Source: Nectonema munidae (taxonomy: Eukaryota; Nematomorpha; Nectonematoida; Nectonematidae). Taken from it: a stretch of 64,000 nucleotides of DNA. This document shows, in pieces, positions 11,291 to 23,150 of this stretch (positions are counted from its first letter, which is position 1; each line of letters starts with the position of its first letter). The notes below the pieces were generated by a model. It saw only the letters and a list, made by a program, of their open reading frames with translations, did not search any database and was not told where the DNA came from. The position numbers and the translations under genes were made by a program. The DNA lies in contig JAUIRK010001037.1 in NCBI GenBank assembly GCA_030549495.1, positions 1 through 64,000 on the forward strand, in the 5' to 3' direction.

Positions 11291-11660
11291 TTAGCGTTAA
11301 GTTTTGAAAAAATTAGTCCAATGATTGAATCAATACCGTCGTTAGAGGATCGTTTTTCTGGAAGCTGTACTGGTGCGGGTAGAGAAGTGATTTGTTTGAA
11401 ATATGCTCTGATATATAGGACGGTAGTTCGACATTTTTTGCCTGGAGCCTTTTATGATTGTTGAGAGTTTCAAGGATTCAGGAAATGTGTTGTGAATGAA
11501 GGTAAGATTGATAAAGTGGGTTAAGACAGGAGTTTAATAGTCTTGGCAATCTTTTATGACATTCATAGGCAGGGGTCGAATGGGAATAAATTAGGTTTTG
11601 ATGATTGAATGATCTGTATGACTAGATCAGTGGAGATTAGTTTAAATTTGAAAGAAGCAG

Positions 11661-12110
11661 TTAATGCGGAATGGTTCGTATTGGAAGCTGGTGAATGAGC
11701 TGAGCTTGACTCTTCGAGGGTGTTGCACTTTGGTTGTTAAATTCGTTGTTAAATATGTTGCTAATCTCTACTGGATCTTGTATGATTTGTTCATTGTGGT
11801 TGATATATTGACTGTTGTTGTTGTCGTTTGTGTTCGTTATACTTTTACATGTTTGCTTCAAAAATTTGCAGATTTCTTTTTGGTTAGGTGAGTGCGTAAG
11901 AAGTTTCCTTTTTATGTCATTGTATTTTGATAACTTAATGCTTTTCGCAACTTTATTGCGGAGGGTTTTGAATTTCTTGGAATCTTTTAGTTGCTTAGAG
12001 GAGATGAAGATGTTAAAAAGATCGTTGCGTCTTTTGATTAGGGATTTGATTTCGGGATTAATCGATTGAGGTTCGTAAGCTTTGATTTTGACTGAATAGA
12101 GAGTGGACAA
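11661..12110 (-). pseudogene. LINE ORF2 linker between endonuclease and reverse transcriptase
   Basis: A 149-codon open frame, rich in lysine and asparagine, contains PEIKSLIKRRNDLF and the usual aromatic/basic linker pattern. It lies between the endonuclease and the reverse transcriptase of the same element and in the same direction. I read it as the ORF2 linker by position and pattern rather than by a catalytic motif. Confidence 0.65.
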
Positions 12111-12335
12111 TATTTGTTATATATTGAAAAAATGGGAGTGGAGATGTCGTCAAATGAAGTAAAGAGGAATTGTGGTAATTGATGGATGTGATGACAGGAG
12201 AAAATATGTATCAATGATTGAGCAGAATAAGGTAAGAATAGTTTTGATGTTTATTCGAAAAATTGCGGCATGAGAGTAATATTGAGTGATTGGAGAGGGG
12301 ATGCCTGAAAACATTTGTGCACTTAATGAGGTTGC

Positions 12336-12908
12336 TCATGTTTGAAAAATCAGATCGAGTTTGGATTTATAACCGACTTTAAAAAAAGTGTTGTACTTTA
12401 TGAGTTGTTTGAGGTTGAATTCATCTTTTAGGCGAAAGAAGTTTTCAATTACCACTCTTTTGTAATTGAGATCGCCGATTATAAAAATATTTGCGTAATT
12501 GAGTTGTTGTAAAGTTTCGTGAAATCGTTGAAAGTAACGAGTTTGGCCAGGAGAGCGGTAGCAAACCACACGGAGAAAAAACATGTTGCAGGTGTTTATT
12601 TTCAAGAATAGTGTTTCGTCCAAGTCAGTTTTAATTTCTTGGCATATGATATCTTTTTTATATAACAATATAAAAAACTATAAAAGGAGTACACCTCCGC
12701 TTTTAGATATAAATCGGTCTTTACGGTAGATGTTGTAATTGTTGAGGTATGTTAAAGAATCCATCTCTGATAACCATGTTTCAGAAAGGGTGAAAATCGA
12801 TGCATTTAACTTTGAAATCAAAATATTAATTTCGTCAATTTTGTTAGGAAGGCTTCTGATATTAAGGTGAAAGATTGAGAATTTGTTGACAAGTTCCTTG
12901 GAATACAA
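12336..12908 (-). pseudogene. LINE endonuclease, broken into two frames
   Basis: The first frame (12908-12678) carries FSIFHLNIRSLPNKIDEI and TLSETWLSE, the N and E motifs of the apurinic-type endonuclease, and ends at SGGVLLL. The second (12668-12336) carries VVCYRSPGQTRYFQRF, IIGDLNY and KSKLDLIF. The frames differ and are separated by a short gap at about 12670. The final SDH block was not seen. Confidence 0.8.
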
Positions 12909-13160
12909 ATGATAACTATTGTTTCCTGGGACTATATTCTTCAGCTTGAATTTATAAATTTTAGAAAAATTTTTTTTGAGAAATTTTTTATTTTTTTATT
13001 GAAAGAAGATTTAGAAAATTGCATGTTTAGTAAGAAGTTTTTCGAATAAAAAATCATCATTGAGTTCAACCGTATTATTACAGGGATAAAAAAATAGAAT
13101 ATAATTAATGTTTAAATTATAAAAAGAAGGGTTACCGCTTTGGCAACGTCAACCATTTTA

Positions 13161-15165
13161 GGAATTAAGGTTGAGTTGAGTTAAAAAAAAACATAGTATG
13201 TAATTCGTTGGAATGTTATCCTCAAAATTTGGAATTCTTTGCCTTTGCTCAGCATCTATGTTCCTTTGGCTCTTGCTATTTATAGATGAAACGTATTAAA
13301 ATCATCTTTAGATTAGGGTTGTCTCTTCAACCGTATATCTGACAAACATAGTCAACACATTTTGATTCCATTTATGCCCTATAATTCAGATTTGAAAAAT
13401 AAAAAATCTCTCAAATCTATAATGGCTCTGATAATTATACACTACAAGAAGAACTAAATTTAAGTAAGAAAATCGAAAATGTGATCACAATTTTCCAAAA
13501 TTCTTTGGAAAGATTTGCTAGAAGAAAGAAGATCGTGCAGTCAAAAGGTGTAAAAGACGTTGTTGCAACAAATCTTTTTGAACATATGAAATTCTATTTC
13601 CAGGAACAGATAAATTCACTGAATATAAATCGAAAGCAATAAGTCTTCTATGTTAATCAAAAAACCAAGAGTGGAAACCGATTACGCATCCTAATACATA
13701 TTATGAATTATTGCTGAAATAATTACGGAAGAGTAGAAGCAAAAATTGAAAGTACATTTGTTCTTCCCTAACCCTTTGAGATTTTAATTTTGGAAGCAAA
13801 TAATAATGTTCGTGAAAATTTTTGAAGCGCGCAGTTTACACTTAAAAAGGGGGTTTTCCCATCCTGACTAGTACCCATATAAATTTAATATAGTAGGGGT
13901 ATAAAAATGCTAATCTTACGAATGAGTGTGTATATGCATACCCATCAACATTCACTATCGGCATGATATACCAGGTCAAGTGATAAAATTGGCTCCTAAA
14001 CTTTCCATGCACGACTAACTAAAAATTAGAAATAAAATATAAAGAAGTAAGTTTCTTATACAGCGATATTTTTAATGGCCAGAGGAAATAGAATGCAGGA
14101 AGCGGCGCATATTCTTAAAGTCCAACCCTCAATTACCATAATAAGATAGGTTGCACGCCCAAAAAGGCTACTTTGGGAATGAGTTGAGCGGCCTGTCCTA
14201 TGACCTTGACGCCGATGTTATATAAATGGAATATGTTCGATAAAATTCTACAGGGAAACTCATCAAAGGTAAACAGTAAGAAGGTCTGAAGCCTTTTCTT
14301 CGACACTTAAACCTCTTATCTCACTACGAGGAAAGAAGGTTTGCTTCTGCATTCAAATATAAGACTGTATGCTCATGGATGTGGGTCATGGGGGAGGGGA
14401 GAAGGGATCTCCTCTTTAATTTATTGGAGTATTCGCAATCTACAACAAAAACAGACCATGTCTAAACTTCTTGTCTCGAAGCCAGACATCTAGACAAGAG
14501 TTTTTAACTACACTCGAAAAGTTTTCATCGTTTCGTTGGCTATTATACCGCTACAAGTGGCATTCCTCCTTTGTACGAGTAGGATTGGTAGATGTCTCGT
14601 TAGAAATGGCGTATGTCGTGGTATAACTGCCATCGAAACCTGGTTCAAGGCTGGCGGTAAATTGCTGGAGTTAATTTTCTAGTAAAAAAGACTATATGCT
14701 TAAATTTACTTCAAGTTAGATTAAACTTGCAAACAACCACTCTAAATTGTTGCTTAAACCAAAATGTAAAATAAGAATTAACAAGAAAAAAAAACGGATT
14801 TTAGCAATTTTATGGCGATGATCGGAGATAAATCGGGCTGGCGTAATTGCGGGGGAACACTGTAAAAACAATGGATGACTTATTTAGGAAAATCTTATTG
14901 AATTTTAGTGAAAAAATCAAAAGAAAATAAAACGAATGAGTGAAAAATTACTTAATCATTTTAGTATCTTCTCTAAGAAATAGTTCCATTTTTTAGATGG
15001 TATAAAAAGCGCATTTGACCAAATTTTACTTGCTTTGACTAAATACGATCCAATTTGACATAGAACACATTATTAATTTCAACTTTTCAAATAATTTTAT
15101 TTTACAGAATTTTGCGGGTTTACGTTACAACCTTTTTTTGTCTCGGATGTCACTTGACATAATTT
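13161..15165. other. Intronic stretch, one unexplained open frame
   Basis: Mostly AT-rich single-copy-looking sequence, with somewhat higher GC at 14050-14660. Apart from the frame at 13403-13642 I recognise nothing on either strand. It lies within a long carboxypeptidase intron. Confidence 0.4.
13403..13642 (+). other. Unassigned open frame of 79 codons without a start
   Basis: A plus-strand frame stays open from just after a stop at 13400 to TAA at 13640-13642. Its sequence is charged and helix-like (LQEELNLSKKIENVITIFQ, RFARRKKIVQSKGVKDVV) and looks more protein-like than the background. There is no suitable start codon, so it would be an exon or a piece of a transposon. I do not recognise the family. 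It could also be chance. Confidence 0.3.
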
Positions 15166-15179
15166 TTGCAGGATAAAAA

Positions 15180-15497
15180 TACGACAAAATTTTTTGTGGA
15201 TTACGACAAATTTTTGCGGATTACGACAAATTTTTTGCGGATTACGACAAATTTTTGCGGATTACGACAAATTTTTGCGGATTACGACAAATTTTTGCGG
15301 ATTACGACAAATTTTTGCGGATTACGACAAATTTTTGCGGATTACGACAAATTTTTGCGGATTACGACAAATTTTTGCGGATTACGACAAATTTTTGCGG
15401 ATTACGACAATTTTTGCGGATTACGACAATTTTTGCGGATTACGACAATTTTTTGCGGATTACGACAAATTTTTGCGGATTACCACAAATTTTTATC
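15180..15497 (+). repeat. Minisatellite, about 16 copies of a 20-base unit
   Basis: The unit is ATTACGACAAATTTTTGCGG. Nine units in the middle are exactly 20 bases and identical; flanking units are 19, 21 or 23 bases through changes in the T run. Because 20 is not a multiple of 3, the array is open in all three plus-strand frames and yields the same 20-residue cycle in each; this open reading is a by-product, not evidence of a gene. The central identity suggests recent expansion. Confidence 0.97.
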
Positions 15498-15504
15498 CAC
15501 TTGA

Positions 15505-16784
15505 ATCAACATTTTTACAGTTGAATGTCAAAAGTATTTTTTTGAGATTTATATTTAAACATTCCAAGTATGAAAGATAGAGGAACGCAAGTATAATTCA
15601 TTTATTTTTGAGTAAACTAAAAATTTATAAGAATTTTGAACGCTTCTTTTTCAAAAAATCTGAAATAAAATTGAAAAGTGTTGATTAAAAAAAGAAAAAA
15701 TTTATATGGTATAAAAATATATTTAGATTTGACCCTTATGCATATGAGTGCATATTAGGTGTGCAAAAACTTAAAATGAAATTCATTTGCAAAAACCAAA
15801 ACGTCAAAAACTAAATAGTGAAGTTTACATGTTAGAGTTATTGCCAAGATAAATTTTTCCCAACTTCGTTTAGAAGGTTCTAGTTTTCAAACATTTTTGT
15901 TTCAGATGTTTTTAAAAGGCTTCACGTTTTGTTTCTATAGTTAGTTTCATTTTAAACTAAATTTTGTTTGAGTATAGTTTCCCTTTAGATTTTTTACTTG
16001 ATATAAGACAAAAAATTGTTTTTATTTCAATCTTTCAAAAACTATGAAATAAAAAATGATTTCTTAAACTCAATATTTTAAGAACCATATTCATTTGATT
16101 ACTTAGTTTCAAAAAAATATACTTATTAATTGTTTAAATTAGTTTGTCAACAGTTAAATTCTCTTGGGATAAAAATTGGTAATCATTGGTTATCAATCTA
16201 CAGAAGAACATAAAATTTTATTTCTAAAGAAAAAATTCAGATAGAAAAGGTGTCATCGCCTATTCTTGGAAATGTTGCATTCACATGATGCATAATAATA
16301 TTTTATGAAATCAGTCTCAAACGGTATGATAAGAAAAAAAACTTTATTCCTAGCCATGCAAAGTACAATATTTGTGATCAAATACAAATGATCATTATTG
16401 GTTATTATTCTTTTTGATCGAATTTGGTCATTTGATCAAAACCAGTCAATTTTGGTCAAATTGGGTTTTTCTACGGACCATGATCACACCGCTATATCGA
16501 TTAAATATTTCAACCTGTTATATCGGTTCCTTCAAAACATTAATACAACAAACGTTTAGAACAAGTAATGTATCCTGAAAACATAAACAATTATTCCAAT
16601 TTTCAAAATGGATTGCAAGTTTGAAATAAAAATTACAGATCTGCAACAATAGCTCCCTTAACCTTTACAATTATTTTGAATACAATAATCTTTTCTTCTC
16701 AACACATTTAGAAATTTTTCACTTTGTTTTTGTAAATGAAATAATTAGTTGAATAAACTTTTTTCTTATAAATAATAAAATATG
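15505..16784. other. AT-rich intronic sequence, nothing recognised
   Basis: No coding sense or RNA gene was seen. A short AAAACC/AAAACG phrase run at about 15778-15815 loosely resembles the phrase repeats at 22.6-30.3 kb, and TTTGATCAAA-like palindromes occur at 16375-16450. Neither can be assigned. Confidence 0.4.
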
Positions 16785-17330
16785 AAAACTTAGTATAGGA
16801 GTGCCACAAGGGTCGGTATTGGGATCTCTGTTGTTTATAACATATCTTAATGATGTTTTGTAGAATATTGTAAAAGAAATGTGCATACGTAGACGAGTCA
16901 CTAAGTTTTAAAATTCCCGATTTGAGTATTGAACAATGGAGAAATGTTTAGGCAAAATTATAGATCAATTAAGAATAAACAACCTTTTCTAAAGTTAGAA
17001 AAAATCAAAGCGTAAAATTGAAAATAATTTTCGAATTAATGTTTGGCTTGTATCAATTTTTTGGAATTATTTTAGATAACAAACTCTCACGGAAACTACA
17101 CATTCATTTTATTAGGACAAAACTACCTTTTAGTCTTTTACTTTTTCGCAGTATACATTTTTTGCAAATGTACAAAGGTTATCTATACAGATCATGTATA
17201 GTATCTATACAGATCTCTAGTTGAATCAGTACTGTCATTTTCAATAATTAACTGGGGCGTGCTAATCCAAACAGAATCTTGACGGTTCAAAAAAAAATGA
17301 GAGATGTATTTTTAATTTAAGCTATCATGC
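16785..17330 (+). pseudogene. Heavily decayed LINE reverse transcriptase fragment
   Basis: Near 16797 the plus strand reads IGVPQGSVLGSLLF, the motif B block of a LINE reverse transcriptase, followed in another frame by AYVDES where YADD is expected. Further on, in the frame starting near 17018, FFGIILDNKLSRKLHI matches the block after the palm, and SVLSFSIINWGV the thumb region. Stops and shifts are frequent. An old 5'- and 3'-truncated copy. Confidence 0.75.
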
Positions 17331-17957
17331 ACATAATAATGATACATTTGTCTTAATGAATACTTTGATTAAATTTCAATTTTTTTCCGAAAATGTTCCT
17401 ATGTGTATTGCAAACTTGTTAGTTTGTGTGGTGATTTTAGTAATTACAGCTTAAGAAAAGCGCTTAAGTTTCACATTGAAAGACCAAAAAACCAAAATTG
17501 TAACTTATTGCTTTTATCATATTACACATACTTTATCTTACTTGAATTGTCTTATCAATACAACTTTTGACAAAGTACAGTAATTTGCTAAGTTAGAATA
17601 AAGAATAGGTCAATTGAAAAAAGTAATCTCTACACACGTGATAAAGAGGAAAATAATATAAAGAAATTAAAAAACAAATACTTTATTATTTTTAAAAACG
17701 CTCATAAGGGAAAAGAAGATGAATAGAAATGGTATTCAAATACTCAAATGTATTGCAACAAGTCACAACAGTTCGTACTTTTTTGGTATTAAATTCAAAG
17801 AGGAATTATAATAATTCCACAAAGACGGTGAAAATTTTGGGAAATTACATACTCTTTGCCCTCGAACATATGTTTTTTAAAAGTACGAAAATAAATGTTC
17901 TTACTTTATTTGTTTAGGGAATTTTTCTGCTAACTCGTTAAAATCATCTGATAAATG
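17331..17957. other. Intronic sequence without recognised features
   Basis: AT-rich sequence that may include the worn 3' end of the preceding LINE. A 62-codon plus-strand frame (17729-17917) has no recognisable family. Nothing else was seen. Confidence 0.4.
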
Positions 17958-17965
17958 ATCTAGGG

Positions 17966-20917
17966 CAGGGGTTCCCAAGCTGGGGTTCGTTTCACTTTTT
18001 TCAAGGGATACTTTATAAAGGTATCTGAAAAGTTTTTTTTTAATTTTTAATTGATGTATACCACCCACATACATAAAATGGGTTGAAAATTTTGCCCAAA
18101 ATAATAATAAAAAATAATTGAAAGTTGTTTTTCAGTATCATGAAAAATACACACACTTATAGAAAAATGCAGGTAATTTACTACCCTCTATTTGAAGAAG
18201 TGGTAAAATCATATTTTTAGTAATGTATGGCGCATTTAAACAGTCCTGCTCTCTTGACAACGTGCAGTGATTCTTTAACATAAAAGTAATGTATATTTAT
18301 GTATTTCTTATGCTTTTGCGTTTTGAGTGATAGATAGTTAGTTAATCAAGCAAAGTGTGCCTGCAAGATTGCAAGTGATTTTCTTCAAGACCAATTGAGC
18401 TCATTCAAACAGTTCCTTGCTCACTTTTCTCATTTAATTTACTTTTTCATCTCAAGTCAAGTTCCTTATTTTCAAGTCTCAAGTTACATCACATTTATTT
18501 TAAGTCAACTTATTAGCTGATTTAGTTTAAAGTAAAATTTTTTAATTTTGTATTCTATTTTTTTATTTTAATTTTTTAAAAAGTAATGAAAACTATATAA
18601 AAGTGATTGCTGTGTTAAGCGTGGAGGCATGCGTTTTTTACAATTTTAGAGGCTTGTAGAATTTTATTGTTTTGTTCAACATTGTTAATTAAACCGTATT
18701 GTAATATAAATATAAACTGAATACGTGAAAACAGTTAACTCACAAAGCTAATTTTAATAAAGTTATTCGATCTTTTTATTTTTTCAAAATTTGCAAGTAA
18801 AAATTTTGATTTTATTTATAATTTTTCTAGAAAATTTAATTTTATCAAAATTTTATAAGTAATGATTTTTGATAATTTTTTAATCTCTTCTTCCAATTGA
18901 ATTTTTAAAGTAAAAAAATTATTTATAGTAATATTCACTAATAAATATTATATTAATAATTTTAAGAAATGCGTTTTAATCCACCTAAAAAACGCAAATA
19001 TTGTGATACCTATATAGAATTTGGTTTTACCTTCATCACTAAAAATGATAAAGACTAACCACAGTGTGTAATCAACAATAAGGTTTTGTCGGTTGAATGT
19101 ATGAAACCAACATTTCTCAAAAGAACAGGCTGTCATCCAACTTTGAAAGATAAAGGCAAAGCTTTCTTCAAAAACAAAGAAGAATGTTTGAAAAAAATTA
19201 GATTTGACAAGTCAGGCAAGTTTGTTGAAGAAAATTTGGCATCTTTAAAGGCATCTTACATGGTTTCCTTCAGAATTGGCAAAGAAAAGAAACCACATAC
19301 AATTGCCCAAAAACTCAACTTATCGTGTTGTAAAGACATAGTTAAGTGTGTAATCGGAAATGGTTCTGAGTTGAAACTGAATACCATTCCTCTTTCAAAC
19401 AACACGGTTCAGCGAAGAATCGTTGAAATGTCAAAAATATCAAAAATAAAGTAGTTGATGAAATAAAGCTAACCGATTTTGGTATTTTGTCGCTGCAGTT
19501 AGATGAGTCTACAGATGTTGCAGCGTGCGCCCAACTCATGGTTTTTGCAAAGTACATAAAAAAACGGTAGTTTTAAAGAAGAGTTTTTATTTTGCCAAAG
19601 TTTGGAACAAACTACCAAAGGAGAAGACATTTTTAAAAAAGTATCTTTATTTCTCAAAGAAGAAGGACTATCATGGCAAAATATATGTGCTTTCGCAACT
19701 GATGGTGCTATGCTGGCTCATCTTTCAGGCTTCAAAGGTCATGTGAAAAAAGTAAATCCAGAGTCAAGTCACCTGCACTGTATGTTGCACAGATATGCTC
19801 TGGCTTCAAAAACACTTCCATCTGATTTGAAGTCAGTTTTAGATGAAGTAGTAAAGATGGTAAACTTCATCAAATCTAGTGCCTTACATACGCGACTGTT
19901 TTCTTCATTGTGTCAGGAGTTTCAAAGTGGCAGTGTTTCACTGCTGCTACACACTGAAGTTCGCTGGTTATTGAGAGGAAATGTTTTAAAAAGAGTGAAA
20001 AAACTCAAAATTGAGCTTTTAGAGTTTTTTTAAAGCAATAAAATTCCAAAAATTTGCTTATTTAAGCGATATTTTTTCCTGACTAAATGATTTTAATCTC
20101 TCTCTTCAAGGTAAATCTGCCAATATCAATGATTTTTCAGACAAAATACAATCACTGGCAATGAAAATCGATTTGTAGATCAGAAGAGTCGACAAACACT
20201 CTTTCGGCATGTTTGAAAACTTGAATGAGAGAATTAAAATGGAAGACTCGATAAACTTCAGTGATTTAAAAAAACTTGTTAAAAATCATTTGTCATCCCT
20301 TTTTTTCTGAGATTAAAAAATATTTTCCTGAATTGAATGAAGAAAATTTAAAAATTATGCGAAACCCCTTCAATTTGGAAGTTCAAGACATTTCCAGTGA
20401 TTTGCAAGAGGAGTTTATTGAACTCAAAAATGAGTCAAATGCCAAAGATTCTTTTGAAGCCATGCCACTATCAAATTTTTGGTGTAAATATAGTTCACTT
20501 TATCCAAAAATTTCAAAATGTGTTCTAAAATCGTTGCTTATATTCCCGTCGACATATCTCGGTGAACAAGGTTTTTCTACACTTCTTGCCATTAAAACAA
20601 AAAACAGGGCAAGATTAAATGTCGAAGATGACTTGAGAGTCTGTTTATCGCAAACTGAACCAAATATAGAAGAGCTTGTCCGTACAAAACAACCTCAACT
20701 TTCTCATTGACTTCAATTTTTTCAAATATTTATTTTTTATTTGTTTTTGCATAATAAACCATTTTTTATGTATCTATATTGAGACTGATGATTAGTGAGG
20801 TTTAAAATCAATTAGTGTGAAGAATCAAGATAAAAAACTAAAAAAATTATTAGGGGTTCGCCTAAGGCTGAAAATTTTCAAGGGGTACTTTGTGAAAAAA
20901 AAGGTTGGGAACCTCTG
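17966..20917 (+). mobile_element. hAT DNA transposon, full length with target-site duplication
   Basis: Both ends are readable: the left terminus is CAGGGGTTCCCAAGCTGGGG and the right terminus, read inward, CAGAGGTTCCCAACC. The 8 bases outside the left end (ATCTAGGG, 17958-17965) match those outside the right end (ATATAGGG, 20918-20925) at 7 of 8 positions, as expected for hAT. The element is 2952 bases. The transposase fills 18969-20710; 17986-18968 is 5' non-coding and 20711-20900 is 3' non-coding. It lies in a carboxypeptidase intron. Internal breaks make it non-autonomous, but the intact ends could still be moved by a related transposase. Confidence 0.92.
18969..20710 (+). pseudogene. hAT transposase of the ZBED5/GTF2IRD2/FAM200 type
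   Basis: From the ATG at 18969 the frame reads KKRKYCDTYIEFGFTFI, then a worn BED-finger region, KKPHTIAQKLNL and PLSNNTVQRRIVEM. In a further frame come LQLDESTDVA (first catalytic D), CAFATDGAML (second), HLHCMLHRYALA, HTEVRWLLRGNVLKRV and, near the C-terminus, the dimerisation domain with STYLGEQGFSTLLAIKTK. This order is that of vertebrate and invertebrate ZBED5-like hAT transposases. Breaks include a stop near 19057, shifts near 19450 and 19566, and a stop near 20031 with further shifts up to about 20280. About 580 residues, normal length for the family. Confidence 0.9.
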
Positions 20918-20925
20918 ATATAGGG

Positions 20926-22023
20926 GAACAAACGACAAATGCAGATGAACATTTTATCACTATGTATATTTCCATATATGTTTCGTATTCATTTTTCAAA
21001 CCTAATTCTCATACGAACACACTATAAAGGTAAGATGATACACAACATTTGTATAAGGCACTTTTTGTTTAATCGCTTTTATTGCAGCCACTTCAAAATC
21101 TAAAATAATACATCTACGATACAATAAAGCAAATCTAAAATAAAATTTACACAAAAATAAAAAAGTAACAAAAATGCTCTCATAACTTAGGAAATATTCT
21201 CATTTAATTGGTTTTCTCTAATGATTTTGTTTCATTGAAATCATTGACTAATTAACTGTTTATGCATTGAATTACACAAGAAGAATTTATCTTTGTTTTT
21301 TAAATATTCTCGATGCAAGTTCATATGAAAATAGTATTAACATTATATGGACACAGAGGAGCATTTAAGGAGAGGGGGTAGGGGGCTTGGGCCATGCGCC
21401 TGGTGTTTTAAATAAGCTCTTATATTAGTTTGGCTAATACGAAGAAATGCACTGTTTGCTTACCAGTAAATATATATAAATTATGGATTTATGCAGATGC
21501 AGATTCACTTCAAATTTCCTGCTTGAGTAGTATTAACTACTTACATTATACCTTCTCAGTAGTTCCACTCTTTTTGAAAGCGCAAGCCACTTTTGTTAGC
21601 CTGCCTGTGCTGCATTTTTTGTATGGAATATTTGATAAACATTCCTGAAAAATTCATCCAAATAATTACTTAAATTCCTTTTTTAAATTTCTTCTATTTT
21701 TTACACAGTGGATAGGAAAATATACAGAATTGCTAAATTACATTTTTAATTTGTCTCAGAGTAGGTCTAAAATTGTTGGAGAACGCTCACGTCTAGTGCA
21801 TGCGTCGTGAAGCGAATTAAATCAGCATAATTAGGGTAAAAATGACATTGCTAAAGTAAAAAAGTTTTTGAAAAAAAGAAGATAAACGATATGTTTAATA
21901 TTCAAAGAGTCGAATCGATGAATTTTGGGGTGTTGATGAGTGCTTAGAGGGAAGACGGCGTCTAATTTCAGCGACCAATGCCTACTGATTAATTTTGACA
22001 AGAGAATAAGAGCTGCAGCTTAC
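20926..22023. other. Carboxypeptidase intron, nothing certain
   Basis: AT-rich sequence between the hAT element and the zinc-ligand exon. A possible minus-strand donor with an INP-like stretch near 21465-21500 was considered as the missing NPDGY exon but contains stops. No other feature is seen. Confidence 0.4.
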
Positions 22024-22134
22024 TTCATTTATGACATAGATGGCGGTTGACACTGATATCCATTCTCTTGCGTGTATGCCACCGTCAATCCAGATAGCGG
22101 GTTCAAAACTTCCATTCTTTATGTGAGTACTGAT
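22024..22134 (-). CDS. Zinc carboxypeptidase (M14A), exon with HAREW zinc ligands
   Basis: A 111-base, 37-codon exon, phase 0 at both ends, after acceptor ctactaag and before donor gtaagc. It encodes ISTHIKNGSFEPAIWIDG followed by GIHAREWISVSTAIYVINE. His and Glu of HAREW are the first two zinc ligands (His69 and Glu72 of bovine carboxypeptidase A) and the Arg between them is Arg71, which helps hold the substrate. The reading is uninterrupted and the motif is complete. It lies 12.8 kb from the next recognised exon (9165-9252) and 16.2 kb from the previous one (38292-38400). Confidence 0.95.
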
Positions 22135-22610
22135 CTTAGTAGATATTTAGAACACACGTTGAAAGAAAATTCATTTTATCACAAACATTTTTTAAATATT
22201 AATCACATTGAATTTCGTGTTAACTTATTTTATTAATTGCTAACTCAAAATGGATGCAAATCTTTATTTTCAAAAGTAATTAAAATTTTCCTTACTATAA
22301 ATAACACAGTTACATAAAATATCTATCTTTGTTTTAAAACCCTTCCCATTATCACTTCTTCTTCCCTTCTTAATATAAAATTTGCAACAAAATGAGATAA
22401 CATTTAAAAGTAATGCACTAATAATATTCAAAATAGGAACCTGTTTTTAACAATGTCTTTGTTTAGATTAGGCATGGTAAGTAGGTCTATACTGATTGAT
22501 AATGGTTAAACTGATTTCAAATAAGAGACATTTTCAACGTCACTTGAAAAACAACAATTTCAATTTTGCAAAAATTTATAATTTCGTATCATTAAAAATA
22601 TTTTTGCTAA
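22135..22610. other. Carboxypeptidase intron, nothing recognised
   Basis: AT-rich sequence upstream of the zinc-ligand exon, ending at the first phrase repeat. No coding sense or RNA gene was seen. Confidence 0.4.
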
Positions 22611-22619
22611 GTACTTTTT

Positions 22620-22925
22620 GGTGCCAGGTCAAAACGGCCGAAACCGAAACGCCCAAAAACTAAACGCCTGAAACCAAATGGCCTGAAAAGATAACTCCTA
22701 AGAAAAAGTACAATCATGAAAATATAAAATTTCAAAAAACGAATATTTTTTAATATATGATAAAAAGTTTTTCTAGACTACTATTTACAACTTTTGTTTT
22801 TAAGTTTTTTCCAAGTTTTATATAAATTTGTTAGAACTTACCCGGTTATCGAAAAAAATCTCCCTTTCCAAAATCCCCTTTTCAAAATTCCAGCTTTAAA
22901 AATTCCTCCTAGATCACTTTTATGA
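22620..22925 (+). repeat. Phrase repeat block, left orientation
   Basis: At 22620-22690 a chain of near-repeats of the form AAAACGGCCG, AAACGCCC, AAACGCCTG and AAATGGCCTG follows each other every 11-15 bases. At 22855-22915 a second chain has the form AATCCCC and AATTCC (ccaaaatccccttttcaaaa). The pattern is the same as in the short element at 23872-23988 and the block at 30195-30278, and looks like terminal subrepeats of one transposon group. Confidence 0.6.
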
Positions 22926-22974
22926 TAGATATTTTGAAACGAAATCATCATATCCAGAGCGAACAGAGGGAGAG

Positions 22975-23003
22975 AGAGAGGAGGAGGAGAGCAAGTGAGA
23001 AGA
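22975..23003 (+). repeat. GA-rich low-complexity tract
   Basis: A short run of GAG and AGG units (ggagagagagagg and similar). Simple-sequence DNA with no gene link. Confidence 0.8.
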
Positions 23004-23077
23004 CGATGAAAAATAAAGAAAAAAGTGTCATACTCAGGTTGTGATTATGAGTGATGCATATCTGATCTTATTATGAG

Positions 23078-23150
23078 AATCCTATAAAACATAGCAGACT
23101 AGAAGATCAGATATCACTTTGCCATAAGAGCTGACAAAATACTTGAAAAT
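23078..23150 (+). repeat. Direct repeat, copy 1
   Basis: The segment ataaaacatagcagactaga, then tatcactttgccataagagc tgacaaaata, recurs at 24848-24906. The two copies match almost throughout except for a few bases (atcag) present only in this copy. They are 1.77 kb apart in the same orientation. Origin unknown; the level of identity is far above that of the surrounding old repeats. Confidence 0.85.

Larger units (their letters stand above)
10037..13160 (-). mobile_element. LINE, minus strand, decayed
   Basis: A second minus-strand LINE lies in a carboxypeptidase intron. From its 5' side it shows endonuclease (12908-12336), a linker (12110-11661) and reverse transcriptase (about 11280-10190). 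The 3' end reads AATAAATTGAATTGAA on the minus strand at about 10037-10053, a short-repeat tail common in I and Jockey relatives. No ORF1 was found; the copy appears to start near 13160. At least four shifts or stops break it, so it is older than the LINE at 0.5-4.2 kb. Group placement beyond CR1/Jockey/I is not possible by eye. Confidence 0.8.

Noticed and set aside
11664-12069. Plus-strand frames of 75 and 84 codons
   Set aside because: They lie opposite the minus-strand LINE linker and have no independent support.
15166-15580. Three overlapping plus-strand open frames of 89-128 codons
   Set aside because: They are produced by the 20-base minisatellite, which lacks stops in all frames; the peptide is the same cycle in each frame.
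21460-21560. Possible NPDGY exon of the carboxypeptidase on the minus strand (INP followed by FIYIY before gtaagc)
   Set aside because: The frame has stops before and inside the motif, the DG pair is missing, and the upstream part does not resemble the family.
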